Assembly (NCBI GenBank): GCA_003229095.1
Contig: QIHS01000443.1
Coordinates: 1-15,481 of the forward strand
Source of the DNA: Woeseia sp.
GTDB taxonomy: Bacteria; Pseudomonadota; Gammaproteobacteria; Steroidobacterales; Woeseiaceae
Direction: 5' to 3'
Length of the DNA stretch: 15,481 bases
Shown: one piece after another, positions 7,206-14,990 of the stretch
How positions within the stretch are numbered: the stretch's first letter is position 1
Layout of the letters: every line of letters starts with the position of its first letter
Notes under the pieces: model-generated
Database searches by the model: none
Told to the model about the DNA's origin: nothing
What the model saw: only the letters and a program-made list of their open reading frames with translations
Position numbers and translations under genes: made by a program

Positions 7206-7233
7206 TTGCACGATGTCGCTAGAATGGTAAGAT
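7206..7233 (+). promoter_or_regulatory. candidate sigma-70 promoter for the TonB-dependent receptor
   Basis: TTGCAC at 7206-7211 serves as a -35 element, a 16-base spacer follows, and TAAGAT at 7228-7233 serves as a -10 element. It is preceded by TG one base earlier, giving an extended -10 (TGGTAAGAT). The start of transcription would fall about 115 bases before the receptor ATG. This is a pattern match only. Confidence 0.4.
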
Positions 7234-7342
7234 TATTCAGTTAAGAAAGTCGTTGTCCGCCGCGCTGCGCCTTGATCGCGCGTTTTCGGCAGAGTGTCTT
7301 TTCGGTCTGTACATAGCAGATCGCATGCATGTCAAATTGATC

Positions 7343-7348
7343 GGGGGA
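7343..7348 (+). promoter_or_regulatory. ribosome binding site of the TonB-dependent receptor
   Basis: GGGGGA lies 7 bases before the ATG at 7356 and supports that start over the in-frame ATG at 7416. A tiny ATGAAATGA frame (7351-7359) overlaps the start codon. Confidence 0.55.
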
Positions 7349-7355
7349 TCATGAA

Positions 7356-7883
7356 ATGACTGAGTCAAAACGGCTTGCTGCCGTGTCGAACGATTCAAAA
7401 TCCACCAAATACGTGATGCAGCCGATTGCTGCAGCGGTTGTGGCTGCGTTGAATCCAGGCGTTGTTGCTGCTCAAGATGACGACGGCGCGCGAATCGAAG
7501 AGATTGTCGTAACGGCGACCAAACGCGAAATGAACATGCAGGATCTTGGCCAGGCAATCACGGCGATCACCACCGAGGACATTCAGCGGCAAGCCATGCA
7601 AAGTATGGAAGACGTTATGCGCGTGTTGCCAGGCGTTTCGCTGGCGAACTCCATGCCGGGTCGAAACTCGATCATCTTTCGTGGCATATCGACTGGCACG
7701 CAGGAATTCTTCACCGACAGCCAGGTTGCGGTTTACCTGGACGAGCAGCCGATTACTACGATCTCACAACAACCGGACGTGCGCGTGATCGACATTGCCC
7801 GGGTTGAATCGCTGCCGGGACCGCAAGGCACGCTGTTTGGCTCCAGTTCGCAATCGGGCACCATCCGTTACATCACAGCCTGA
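7356..7883 (+). pseudogene. TonB-dependent outer-membrane receptor, 5' part (signal, TonB box, plug), before frameshift
   Basis: This is the first part of a TonB-dependent receptor, which imports a large or scarce compound through the outer membrane using energy from TonB. Residues 1-40 are an export signal with a long N-region (AAAVVAALNPGVVAAQ). The TonB box region IEEIVVTATKRE lies at 47-58. The plug domain follows, with the signatures MRVLPGVSL (88-96), IIFRGI (106-111), VAVYLDEQPI (124-133), and VESLPGPQGTLFGSSSQSGTI (150-170). The frame then ends in ITA-stop at 7883, while the plug continues in the next frame from 7876 as QPDTTAF. The expected junction is about ITNQPD. The gene is therefore one receptor broken by a small indel, or by a sequencing error. 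The substrate cannot be told from the sequence. Confidence 0.9.
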
Positions 7884-9747
7884 CACTACAGCATTTTCAG
7901 CCATGTTGAGTGCAGAGCTGTCAACAACGAAGGGTGGCGAAGCGAATTACGATCTGCACGGCTGGGTGAATATTCCGGTCATCGAAGATCGTTTCGCAAT
8001 TCGTGCTGTGGGTTATGTTTCGCATGACGGTGGTTACATTGACAACGTGCTGGGCACATCGCTGGAAGGTTCGGTGGACAATGCGAGCGTCGTCGAAGAG
8101 GACTACAACGAATGGGATACGGCCGGCGGCAGGGTGCGAGCAACCTGGACTGCAAGCGATAGCTGGGAATTCGATCTTGCCTATATGTTCCAGGAAAGTA
8201 ACACCGTAGGCTCATGGGAAAGCGATCCTGCGATCGGCGATTTTAAGCATGTTAAATTCTTCAAGGAGTTCCGGGACGACGACTGGAGCCAGGCATCTCT
8301 GACTGCAAAAGGCGATCTCGGCTTCGCCGAACTGACATTTAATGCGTCCCTGTTCGAGCGTGACATTGTGTATGCATGGGACAACATGGTTTACGAGCAG
8401 TTTAAGGATGCCTATTTTGGCGTGTCTTTAGGCATTCCCCTGTATAACTCGGATTACACATTCGGAAACATTTTCAGCGATCAACAAGAGGAATCGACAG
8501 CGTACGAGTTGCGCCTGGTGTCGAACAGTGACAGCAAACTGGGCTGGATGATTGGTGGTTATTATGAAGACAAGACCACCGACTGGTTCTTTGGCGCACT
8601 GAACGAAGATTACGTTGGCACAACATCGTGGGATGCGGCGCAGGCCTATGCCTACTACTACGGCGTCTATCTTGGCTACGATATTCAATATCCATTGCCG
8701 GAGACAGATATCGGCTACGCCCAGAATTATGCCAACGACATCAAGCAAACGGCCGTGTTCGGCACGTTCGACTACGAGATAACCGACGCTTTGCGAGTCA
8801 GTGTTGGTGCCAGGTGGTTCAGGTTCGAGCGGGAAACCAGCAAGACAGAGCAGTTTCCCTTCGGACTTCCGCCCTTCGGGTCATTCGATACTGCTGGGCG
8901 GGAGGTTGCGAGCGGTGACGAGGACGATACAGTTTACAAACTAGGCGTTACGTACAGTGTCGCGGATGACGTCATGTTATATGCGCACTACGCCGAGGGC
9001 TTTCGCCTTGGTGGGGACAATTCTTTGCGAGCTGCGGCAACCGGATTCGTTCCAGAAACTTTTCTCTCGGACAAAGTCGTGAATACGGAGATTGGCCTCA
9101 AGAGTACCTTCGCTGACGGAAAAGTCCGGGTCAACCTGATCGCATTTCAGATGGATTGGGATGATATCCAGATTAGCCAGGCTAGTGTTAACGGCCAGTG
9201 GTGGTTGCGCGGCACGATCAATGGTGGCAAAGGCGAGAACAAGGGTTTTGAAATCGAAACCCAGTGGCAAGTAACATCTCGCCTCTATGCTTACGCAAAC
9301 GGTTCCTTTGGAGACCCGAAATACACCGAGGATATTGTCCGTCTGAATGACGTCGTTCCCGCAGGGACACCGATGGTTTGGGCACACAAACAGAAGGTCA
9401 GTTTCGGAATCGAATATACGATCCCGGATGTGTTTGGCGGTGAACTCTGGTTCTCCTATAACCAGTCCTACGAAGGCGAGAAGTGGAACGATCTTACCAA
9501 TGCCATCAGCGGAGACCGGGATGGAATTGTGCCCTCTTACAGCCTCGCAAATGCACACGCAGGGCTGAACATGGATAACGGCTGGGAAGTTCAGTTAAAC
9601 ATCCGCAACATGTTTGACGAGAAGGCCGTCAATGCTTTGTTCAATGACTCCAGCGCAGCATTCTTCGGTGACCTGCGCTTCGACAATATTCGAACGTATT
9701 CGAGGCCCCGAACGGTGGGGGTAACAGTCAGGAAACGATTCGAATAA
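7876..9747 (+). pseudogene. TonB-dependent outer-membrane receptor, 3' part (rest of plug and beta-barrel), after frameshift
   Basis: This is the continuation of the receptor begun at 7356, in a different frame. It holds about 620 residues: QPDTTAFSAMLSAELS, then barrel strands such as YDLHGWVNIPVIEDRFAIRA and VMLYAHYAEGFRLGGDNSL, ending in NIRNMFDEKAVN and RPRTVGVTVRKRFE. These are normal barrel and C-terminal signatures of the family. The combined length of about 795 residues equals that of an intact receptor, and I see no other damage, so the break is recent or artificial. On its own this part has no signal peptide, so it could not be exported. No other stop or shift was seen up to 9747. 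Confidence 0.88.
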
Positions 9748-9759
9748 CGCTCGGCGCGG

Positions 9760-9781
9760 CGCCCGCCTACCAAAGCGGGCG
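9760..9781 (+). terminator. hairpin after the TonB receptor, possible terminator
   Basis: CGCCCGC (9760-9766) pairs with GCGGGCG (9775-9781) around an 8-base loop, 13 bases after the receptor stop. A run of T residues does not follow, so this is not a classic rho-independent terminator, but the strong stem in the right place supports an end of transcription or an mRNA-stabilising hairpin. Confidence 0.4.
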
Positions 9782-9928
9782 ACAGGATTCTAAGCAGTCA
9801 AATGGACCGCTGGTGCGCCGTGTCGCTGTGATTGTCGGCGGCAATTGCGGCAAAAGAGCGGCCAGGCCAGATGGTTACGGTCTTGGCCGGTTCCAAAACA
9901 GCCTGTTGCACCGGAAAACTCCCTGTAT

Positions 9929-10855
9929 ATGATCAAGTTAATCACCACATCTGTCGTTCGCGGCAGCAGTCAGGGCGAAAGCCATGGCGGTGTTTACCTG
10001 ATCGATCTTGAAGAACAAATGGTCACGCAAAAGATCGACTGGAATTCGAAGGACATCGACTGGCGCGGTCGCGGGGCTGATCGTGGACTACGTGGTATCG
10101 CAATCGATGGAGATACAATTTATATTGCCGCCAGCGATGAACTGTTTGCCTATACGCCGGACTTCAAACTGATCGGATCCTGGCGAAACGATTATCTCAA
10201 GCACTGCCATGAAATTTGTGTCTTCGAACGAACGCTCTTCCTGACCTCTACCGGCTTCGATTGCATTCTGGGGTTCGACCTCGAAAAGCGGGAATTTGAT
10301 CGCGGCATCCACATAGAGACCTTGAATTTCAGATTCAAAGCCACGCTGTTCAATCCGAACGGAGACGGTGGTCCGCTAATGTTGAATAAGTTGCATATCA
10401 ACAGCGTTTGTTGCAACAAGGGTGGCATGTACCTGAGTGGGCTGAAAAGTGGTGGGATGCTGCATTTTAACGGCACGTCCGTGCTGATGTCCGCCGAGCT
10501 GCCAGTCGGCACACACAATGCGCAACCATTTCGTGACGGTGTTTTGTTTAACGATACCAAAGCCGATCGAGTGCGCTACTGCGCTCGCGGCGAAGGTGCG
10601 GAGGATCGCGCGATGCCCATTCCAAAATACGATCCGAAGGAACTGACCAACACTGACCTCGATGACACAAGAACCGCCCGGCAAGGGTTCGGGCGTGGAC
10701 TTTGTGTGCTCTCGGATACAATGATTGCAGCTGGCTCTTCGCCATCGACGGTGACCATCTACAATCTTCACAAGAACGAGCAGCTGTTGTCGGTTAATCT
10801 CACCATGGATATCCGCAACGCAATCCACGGCCTGGAAATCTGGCCATTCTCATAA
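9929..10855 (+). CDS. beta-propeller-like protein of unknown function (TIGR03032/DUF4915-like)
   Basis: The protein has 308 residues with no signal peptide or membrane helix, so it is probably cytoplasmic. It shows repeated strand patterns of a beta-propeller: RGLRGIAIDGDTIYIAASDELFAY (52-75), ICVFERTLFLTSTGFDCILGFDL (96-118), and MYLSGLKSGGMLHFNG (167-182). I recall this style from conserved hypothetical proteins of the TIGR03032 type, but that is from memory. Motifs with a His in each of four loops (KHCHEI 91-96, LHINSV 155-160, GTHNAQP 194-200, AIHGLEI 298-304) suggest a functional centre. I chose the ATG at 9929; a TTG at 9845 would add 28 residues with no family character. It follows the receptor by 181 bases on the same strand and may be its companion. 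The opposing sulfotransferase gene converges on it. Confidence 0.8.
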   Translation: MIKLITTSVVRGSSQGESHGGVYLIDLEEQMVTQKIDWNSKDIDWRGRGADRGLRGIAIDGDTIYIAASDELFAYTPDFKLIGSWRNDYLKHCHEICVFERTLFLTSTGFDCILGFDLEKREFDRGIHIETLNFRFKATLFNPNGDGGPLMLNKLHINSVCCNKGGMYLSGLKSGGMLHFNGTSVLMSAELPVGTHNAQPFRDGVLFNDTKADRVRYCARGEGAEDRAMPIPKYDPKELTNTDLDDTRTARQGFGRGLCVLSDTMIAAGSSPSTVTIYNLHKNEQLLSVNLTMDIRNAIHGLEIWPFS

Positions 10856-10942
10856 ATCGGTCCTGGGCATCCCACTTTCGAGGTCTAATCCGGGTCAGAG
10901 CCCAAAAACGAGAGCCCGAAAACGGATCCCCAAAGCCGCAGG
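10856..10942. repeat. intergenic region between convergent genes with a 14-base tandem repeat
   Basis: The unit GAGCCCAAAAACGA (10898-10911) is followed at once by GAGCCCGAAAACGG (10912-10925), differing at two bases. The preceding CCGGGTC and following CGGATCC can fold with parts of it. No T-rich terminator was found. The repeat may be a fragment of a repetitive palindromic element, but the single copy gives no proof. Confidence 0.35.
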
Positions 10943-12949
10943 TCAGCCTTCGGCAGCATGTTTTACTGAGTCTGGCAGCCGACTGATGATGTCGGCGAAC
11001 TCCTCGCGCCAAAGTCCCAGGTGGCTTTCGTATTTTCTCCATTTGCCAAGCGCGCCAGAATATATGGGTTGTCGTACCTGTTCCGAGCTCGCGGTCTTCA
11101 CCGCGCGTTTCGTCTCGTGGAAACGCACGCAGGATTCCTCGAATGGTAAATCACAATGTTCAAGAATCCGGTGAACCTGCGTTTCCAGGTCTGTCACCGT
11201 ATCCTCGTAGTGAACGTCGAGCACCTTACCCGGCAGTACCGCGTGCCAGTGTTGCATGACCTTGTCATAGTTCAGGTAATAGTGTGCAAGATCTTCCATG
11301 TCGTAAGTAAAATTCTGGCCCTTGGCAAACAACTGTTTGTAGGCACCGAGGCAGCTGTCCATTGGATGCCGGCGGGCATTGATCACCTTTGCATTGGGCA
11401 ATATCAGGTGCAACAGTCCAACCAGAGGAAAATTATTCGGCAGTTTGTCTGTAAAAAACGGTTTATTGGTGATTCGATGCCGGGCAGCATCTTCGATGTA
11501 TTGCAGGCCATAGCCGCGCCAGTCTTTGCTGTCCAGATCGGCAAGCGCTTTCGGGAAGCCGAGATTATCTGATCGGTAGCGACCGACTGATGCAGCCAAT
11601 TTGCTCAAGACCGGCAACTCCGAAGTACCCTCGACCTGGCTGTGGCTGGCGAGAATTTGTTCTACAAGGGTTGACCCCGCGCGCGGCAGGCCGACGATCA
11701 GAATCGGGTCCGGGGCATCGACTCCATTGCCTGCGTTGGCTTCCAAAAACTCTTTGCTGAAAATCCCGATGATTTCGTTATGCCGCTGTTCCATTTCCAA
11801 CGGGCTGTGTGCGACCAGTGGGCGTTGTTTTCGATTGCCTGTGTCGTAGTAATGCCAGGCTTTCTCGAATTCATCCTTGTCCTCGCAGGCTTTTCCAAGG
11901 GCAAAGCGGATGTGCACTTCTGAGACGTCTGTCAGTTTGCCGCTGTCCAGTTGCGCTTCCATCGCGACCACTTCTTCATCGTCAAACGAGAAGATTTTAA
12001 GATTCGCCATGCTCCAGTAGGATTCGCCAAAGTCGGGCTGTTTTTCGATAGCCGTCCGATAAGCTTCCAAAGCCGCTTTTTGCTTGCCAATTGTTTTCAA
12101 TACATGTGCATAGCTCATTTGTATGCCTGGTGAGTTGGCACCGAGTTCAAAAGCTTTCCTGAAAGTCGCCACGCTTTTTTCCGGATAGCTGGCCAGTGCA
12201 TAAGCATTAGCAAGTCCTGCCCAGAGGGCGCCGTTTTCCGGTTCCGTCCTGATCGCTGCCTGGTAAGCTTCGATTGCCTCAACGTGCTTGTTCATCTCAA
12301 GCAAAACGGGTCCAAGGGTCATCCATGCCGCGGTGTAGTCTGGTGCGACGCTGGTTGCCCGTCTGAGCCAGGCCTCTGCCTCTTCTGGATTGTTCTCGTC
12401 GCGAAAGTAGACCAGTGCCAGGTAACGCATTGCCGTTACGTTTTCCGGATTCTTTCTGAGCACGTCACGGAATGTTTTCATCGCCTCTTCTTTGCGGCCC
12501 GCTTTGAGATGATTGGCGCCGATTGCAACGATGCCGGCCTCCGGATCCTTTTCGAAGAACTCCTCGAATTGCTCGTCGGCGTCCTCGCCACGCCCGACAG
12601 CGGCCAGCGCCTGGCCCAGCTTCTTGTGAGCCAGCGGCAGTCTGGGTTCCAGTCTGATGGCTTTTTCAAATAAAGGAATAGCGTCATCGAAGCGCCGTTC
12701 CATCGCCATCACGCTGCCCAGGTCTTCATAGAGTTGCGGAAAATCAGGTTTTAAACTGATCGCGAGACGCAATTGTTCCTCGGCATCTCTTAGCCGATCC
12801 TGCTTCATGAGCGCATGTCCAAGAAGTCGCATGTGATCCGTACATGCCGGGTTCATCAGCAGATAGTCGCGGCAGGTTTCTTCAGCACGCAACGGCCGAT
12901 TGTTCTTCATCGCCTGCAGGGCGGCGTTGATGCTCGAGTCTTTATTCAT
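10943..12949 (-). CDS. TPR-sulfotransferase
   Basis: Sulfotransferases move a sulfate group from PAPS (3'-phosphoadenosine 5'-phosphosulfate) to an acceptor hydroxyl or amine. In this 668-residue protein about eight TPR units run from residue 20 to 310 (for example AEEQLRLAISLKPDF, AIEAYQAAIRTEPEN, AALEAYRTAIEKQPDF) and should bind a protein or peptide partner. The catalytic domain follows from about 410: PAPS 5'-phosphosulfate loop GLPRAGST (420-427), FTDKLPNNF (499-507), 3'-phosphate motif NARRHPMDS (524-532), and the C-terminal EQVRQPIYSGALGKWRKY (623-640). These are hallmarks of the Sulfotransfer_3 / tyrosylprotein-sulfotransferase-like group. No signal peptide is seen, so it acts in the cytoplasm. 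It starts 3 bases after the stop of the S9 peptidase gene without its own ribosome binding site, so the two are surely one operon. The acceptor is unknown. Confidence 0.93.
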   Translation of the reverse strand: MNKDSSINAALQAMKNNRPLRAEETCRDYLLMNPACTDHMRLLGHALMKQDRLRDAEEQLRLAISLKPDFPQLYEDLGSVMAMERRFDDAIPLFEKAIRLEPRLPLAHKKLGQALAAVGRGEDADEQFEEFFEKDPEAGIVAIGANHLKAGRKEEAMKTFRDVLRKNPENVTAMRYLALVYFRDENNPEEAEAWLRRATSVAPDYTAAWMTLGPVLLEMNKHVEAIEAYQAAIRTEPENGALWAGLANAYALASYPEKSVATFRKAFELGANSPGIQMSYAHVLKTIGKQKAALEAYRTAIEKQPDFGESYWSMANLKIFSFDDEEVVAMEAQLDSGKLTDVSEVHIRFALGKACEDKDEFEKAWHYYDTGNRKQRPLVAHSPLEMEQRHNEIIGIFSKEFLEANAGNGVDAPDPILIVGLPRAGSTLVEQILASHSQVEGTSELPVLSKLAASVGRYRSDNLGFPKALADLDSKDWRGYGLQYIEDAARHRITNKPFFTDKLPNNFPLVGLLHLILPNAKVINARRHPMDSCLGAYKQLFAKGQNFTYDMEDLAHYYLNYDKVMQHWHAVLPGKVLDVHYEDTVTDLETQVHRILEHCDLPFEESCVRFHETKRAVKTASSEQVRQPIYSGALGKWRKYESHLGLWREEFADIISRLPDSVKHAAEG

Positions 12950-12952
12950 TTG

Positions 12953-14935
12953 TTATTTCAAGTAGTGATCAAACCACGCGACAACTCGCTGCAGGTAGTC
13001 CTGTTCGTATTCTTCCGGCCAACCGCCATGGTGAGCATCAGGATAGACCACCAGTTCGGCATCGATACCACGAACCTTCATTGCCTGGTACATCAGCTCA
13101 GCGTTCAGCACTGGCACGTTCCAGTCGATTCGGCCACCGAGGAAAATAGTGGGTGTTTCAATATTCCCGGCGCGCAGAAACGGCGACAGGCGATCGTATT
13201 TGTCGCGATTCTCCCAGGGCACCCCGAGTTCCCACACATACCATTGTTGATACATATCATGGCCGAAGTTTGCTTGAATCAGGCTGTGACCGGCGCCGGA
13301 TGCGGCCGCCTTGAAGCGAGCAGTCTCGGTGATGACGACGTTGGTCAGGTAACCACCGTAGGAATAGCCCGTGACCGCAAGTTTCGCAGGGTCAGCAATG
13401 CCTTGATCAACAGCATAGTCAATCGATGCGATGACGTCGTCGTAGTCGGTAATTCCCCATGTCCGATAAATGGCGCGAATGAATTCTTCACCGAAACCAC
13501 TTGATCCGCGAGGGTTCGGTTCAACCACCACATAACCGTTTGCAGCCAGATACTGCGCGCGGAAGTTGTACCCCCAGGCGAATTGGCCGACGGGGCCGCC
13601 GTGAAGATTGAGAATTGTCGGGTAGATTGTGCCGGCTTCGTAATCTGGCGGCGTTGTGATGAACGCTTCGATCATGGTGCCATCTTCACTGGCAAACGAC
13701 ACTTTTCTTTTGTTTCCGACAAGAATTTCTGCGAAGTATTCATTGTTCAGGTCGGTTAGTTTCGTTAGCGATCTGCCCTGAAGTCGGTGAACATCCGTTG
13801 TGCCGAATTGATCATTCATGTGTAACGCAAGAGTTGATGCGGGTCCAACATCGAAAGCAGTTACGTTGACGTTGCCTTCAAGAATTCTCTCTACCCTGCC
13901 GTCACTGACACGCACGCGAGAGAGATGTGTGCTGCCGGCATTGTCGAAATTGAAGTAAATCCACTTGCCATTTGCGGAAAATTCGAACGCGCTTATCCAT
14001 CGATCAAGAGAAGCGGTCAGAATTCTTGGCGTGCCGCCTGTTGCAGGCACGATCGCGATGTGCGGCACACTGTATACGCCGTCTCCAGCGGTCAGCCAGG
14101 CGACCCGGTTGCCGTCCGGACTGAAAACCGGGGAGTACTTTGAGTTTTCATTGTCCGTGAGTTGCACCGGTTCGTTATTGTCCAGTGCAAGCAACCAGAT
14201 GTCTGATCTGTAGCTGGCGTCCGGTTCATCTTCCCGGTTGCTGACAAAAACAATCGATTTTCCGTCCGGCGACCAGCTGGCGTCACCCTCTTCGTATTCT
14301 CCCGATGTGATTTGTGCCAGTGCCTCCGATTCGATGTCGTAGAGGTAGAGATGATTCGTGCTGCCCTCGGTGATATAGCCCAGTCCTGCGTCGCGTTTGA
14401 ACTGCCGGCGGGTGACAACGATCGGTGGTGGCAGCGAGCTCTCATCCAGGGTTTCGGTACGCAGATCGTTGTCGCTGAAAGCAAGCAGAACCTGCGACTC
14501 GTCTGGCGACAGATTTGTCGACGACACACCCTGTTCCAAAGACGTCAATTGTGACGCCTCGCCGAAACCGTCAATAGGCAAGACCCAGAGTTGGCTCACG
14601 TCACCGCGGTCGGACAAGAAATATAGATTCTTGCTATCGGCTGACCAGCGAGGACTCCACGCGGATGATGATGAAGTACTAATTGCTTGCGGTTCGTCGT
14701 GAGCGTTGGAGGCGATGTAGATCGTGCCGTCCTCAGAAAATGCGATCAGTTCCCCATCCGGCGATATTGCCGGCCTACCCGGATAACGAATACTTTCTCT
14801 GTCGGAAAGCGTGGCGAGTCGCTTCGAATGTATTGAGTCATCCGTGTCGGCCGCTGCCGCAGGATTGAATGTTACTCCGATGAGTAAAACGGCCCAGGGC
14901 AGATAGCGGCAAGTGAAATTCATAAGCACAGTCAT
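12953..14935 (-). CDS. periplasmic S9-family serine peptidase (prolyl oligopeptidase / acylaminoacyl-peptidase type)
   Basis: The protein cleaves short peptides, as S9 enzymes do, and is exported (signal peptide MNFTCRYLPWAVLLIGVTFNPAAA, then ADTDD). From the ATG at 14935 it has 660 residues. A beta-propeller of PD40/WD40-like blades (AISPDGELIAFSEDG, DASWSPDGKSIVFVSNRE, YSPVFSPDGNRVAWLT) fills about residues 50-400. The alpha/beta-hydrolase domain follows, with LNLHGGPVGQFAWGYNFRAQ, nucleophile elbow GYSYGG (Ser525), Asp604 in GRIDWNVP, and His635/636 in YPDAHHGG. All three catalytic residues are present. The frame is open to an ATG at 15010, but that start would overlap the divergent Rieske gene and lacks a signal; 14923 is another possible start. 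No clear ribosome binding site is seen. It is the first gene of the operon with the TPR-sulfotransferase. Confidence 0.93.
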   Translation of the reverse strand: MTVLMNFTCRYLPWAVLLIGVTFNPAAAADTDDSIHSKRLATLSDRESIRYPGRPAISPDGELIAFSEDGTIYIASNAHDEPQAISTSSSSAWSPRWSADSKNLYFLSDRGDVSQLWVLPIDGFGEASQLTSLEQGVSSTNLSPDESQVLLAFSDNDLRTETLDESSLPPPIVVTRRQFKRDAGLGYITEGSTNHLYLYDIESEALAQITSGEYEEGDASWSPDGKSIVFVSNREDEPDASYRSDIWLLALDNNEPVQLTDNENSKYSPVFSPDGNRVAWLTAGDGVYSVPHIAIVPATGGTPRILTASLDRWISAFEFSANGKWIYFNFDNAGSTHLSRVRVSDGRVERILEGNVNVTAFDVGPASTLALHMNDQFGTTDVHRLQGRSLTKLTDLNNEYFAEILVGNKRKVSFASEDGTMIEAFITTPPDYEAGTIYPTILNLHGGPVGQFAWGYNFRAQYLAANGYVVVEPNPRGSSGFGEEFIRAIYRTWGITDYDDVIASIDYAVDQGIADPAKLAVTGYSYGGYLTNVVITETARFKAAASGAGHSLIQANFGHDMYQQWYVWELGVPWENRDKYDRLSPFLRAGNIETPTIFLGGRIDWNVPVLNAELMYQAMKVRGIDAELVVYPDAHHGGWPEEYEQDYLQRVVAWFDHYLK

Positions 14936-14958
14936 GGTTAGTACAGACGAATCATCAG

Positions 14959-14990
14959 TATAATACGTTGACCACACATTGAGAGTCCTA
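14959..14990 (+). promoter_or_regulatory. candidate promoter and ribosome binding site in front of the Rieske oxygenase
   Basis: A perfect -10 box TATAAT sits at 14959-14964, 26 bases upstream of the ATG at 14991. No good -35 box is found 16-18 bases before it. GAGAG (14981-14985) with 5 bases to the ATG could serve as a weak ribosome binding site. The same AT-rich core read on the minus strand (TATTAT or TATACT) could serve the divergent S9 peptidase gene, so the short region may drive both. Confidence 0.4.

Noticed and set aside
7351..7359. ATGAAATGA mini-frame overlapping the receptor start
   Set aside because: A two-codon frame is too short to treat as a leader peptide without further evidence.
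8977..9558. Minus-strand open frame of 193 codons
   Set aside because: It is antisense to intact beta-barrel coding sequence of the receptor and shows no recognisable motif.
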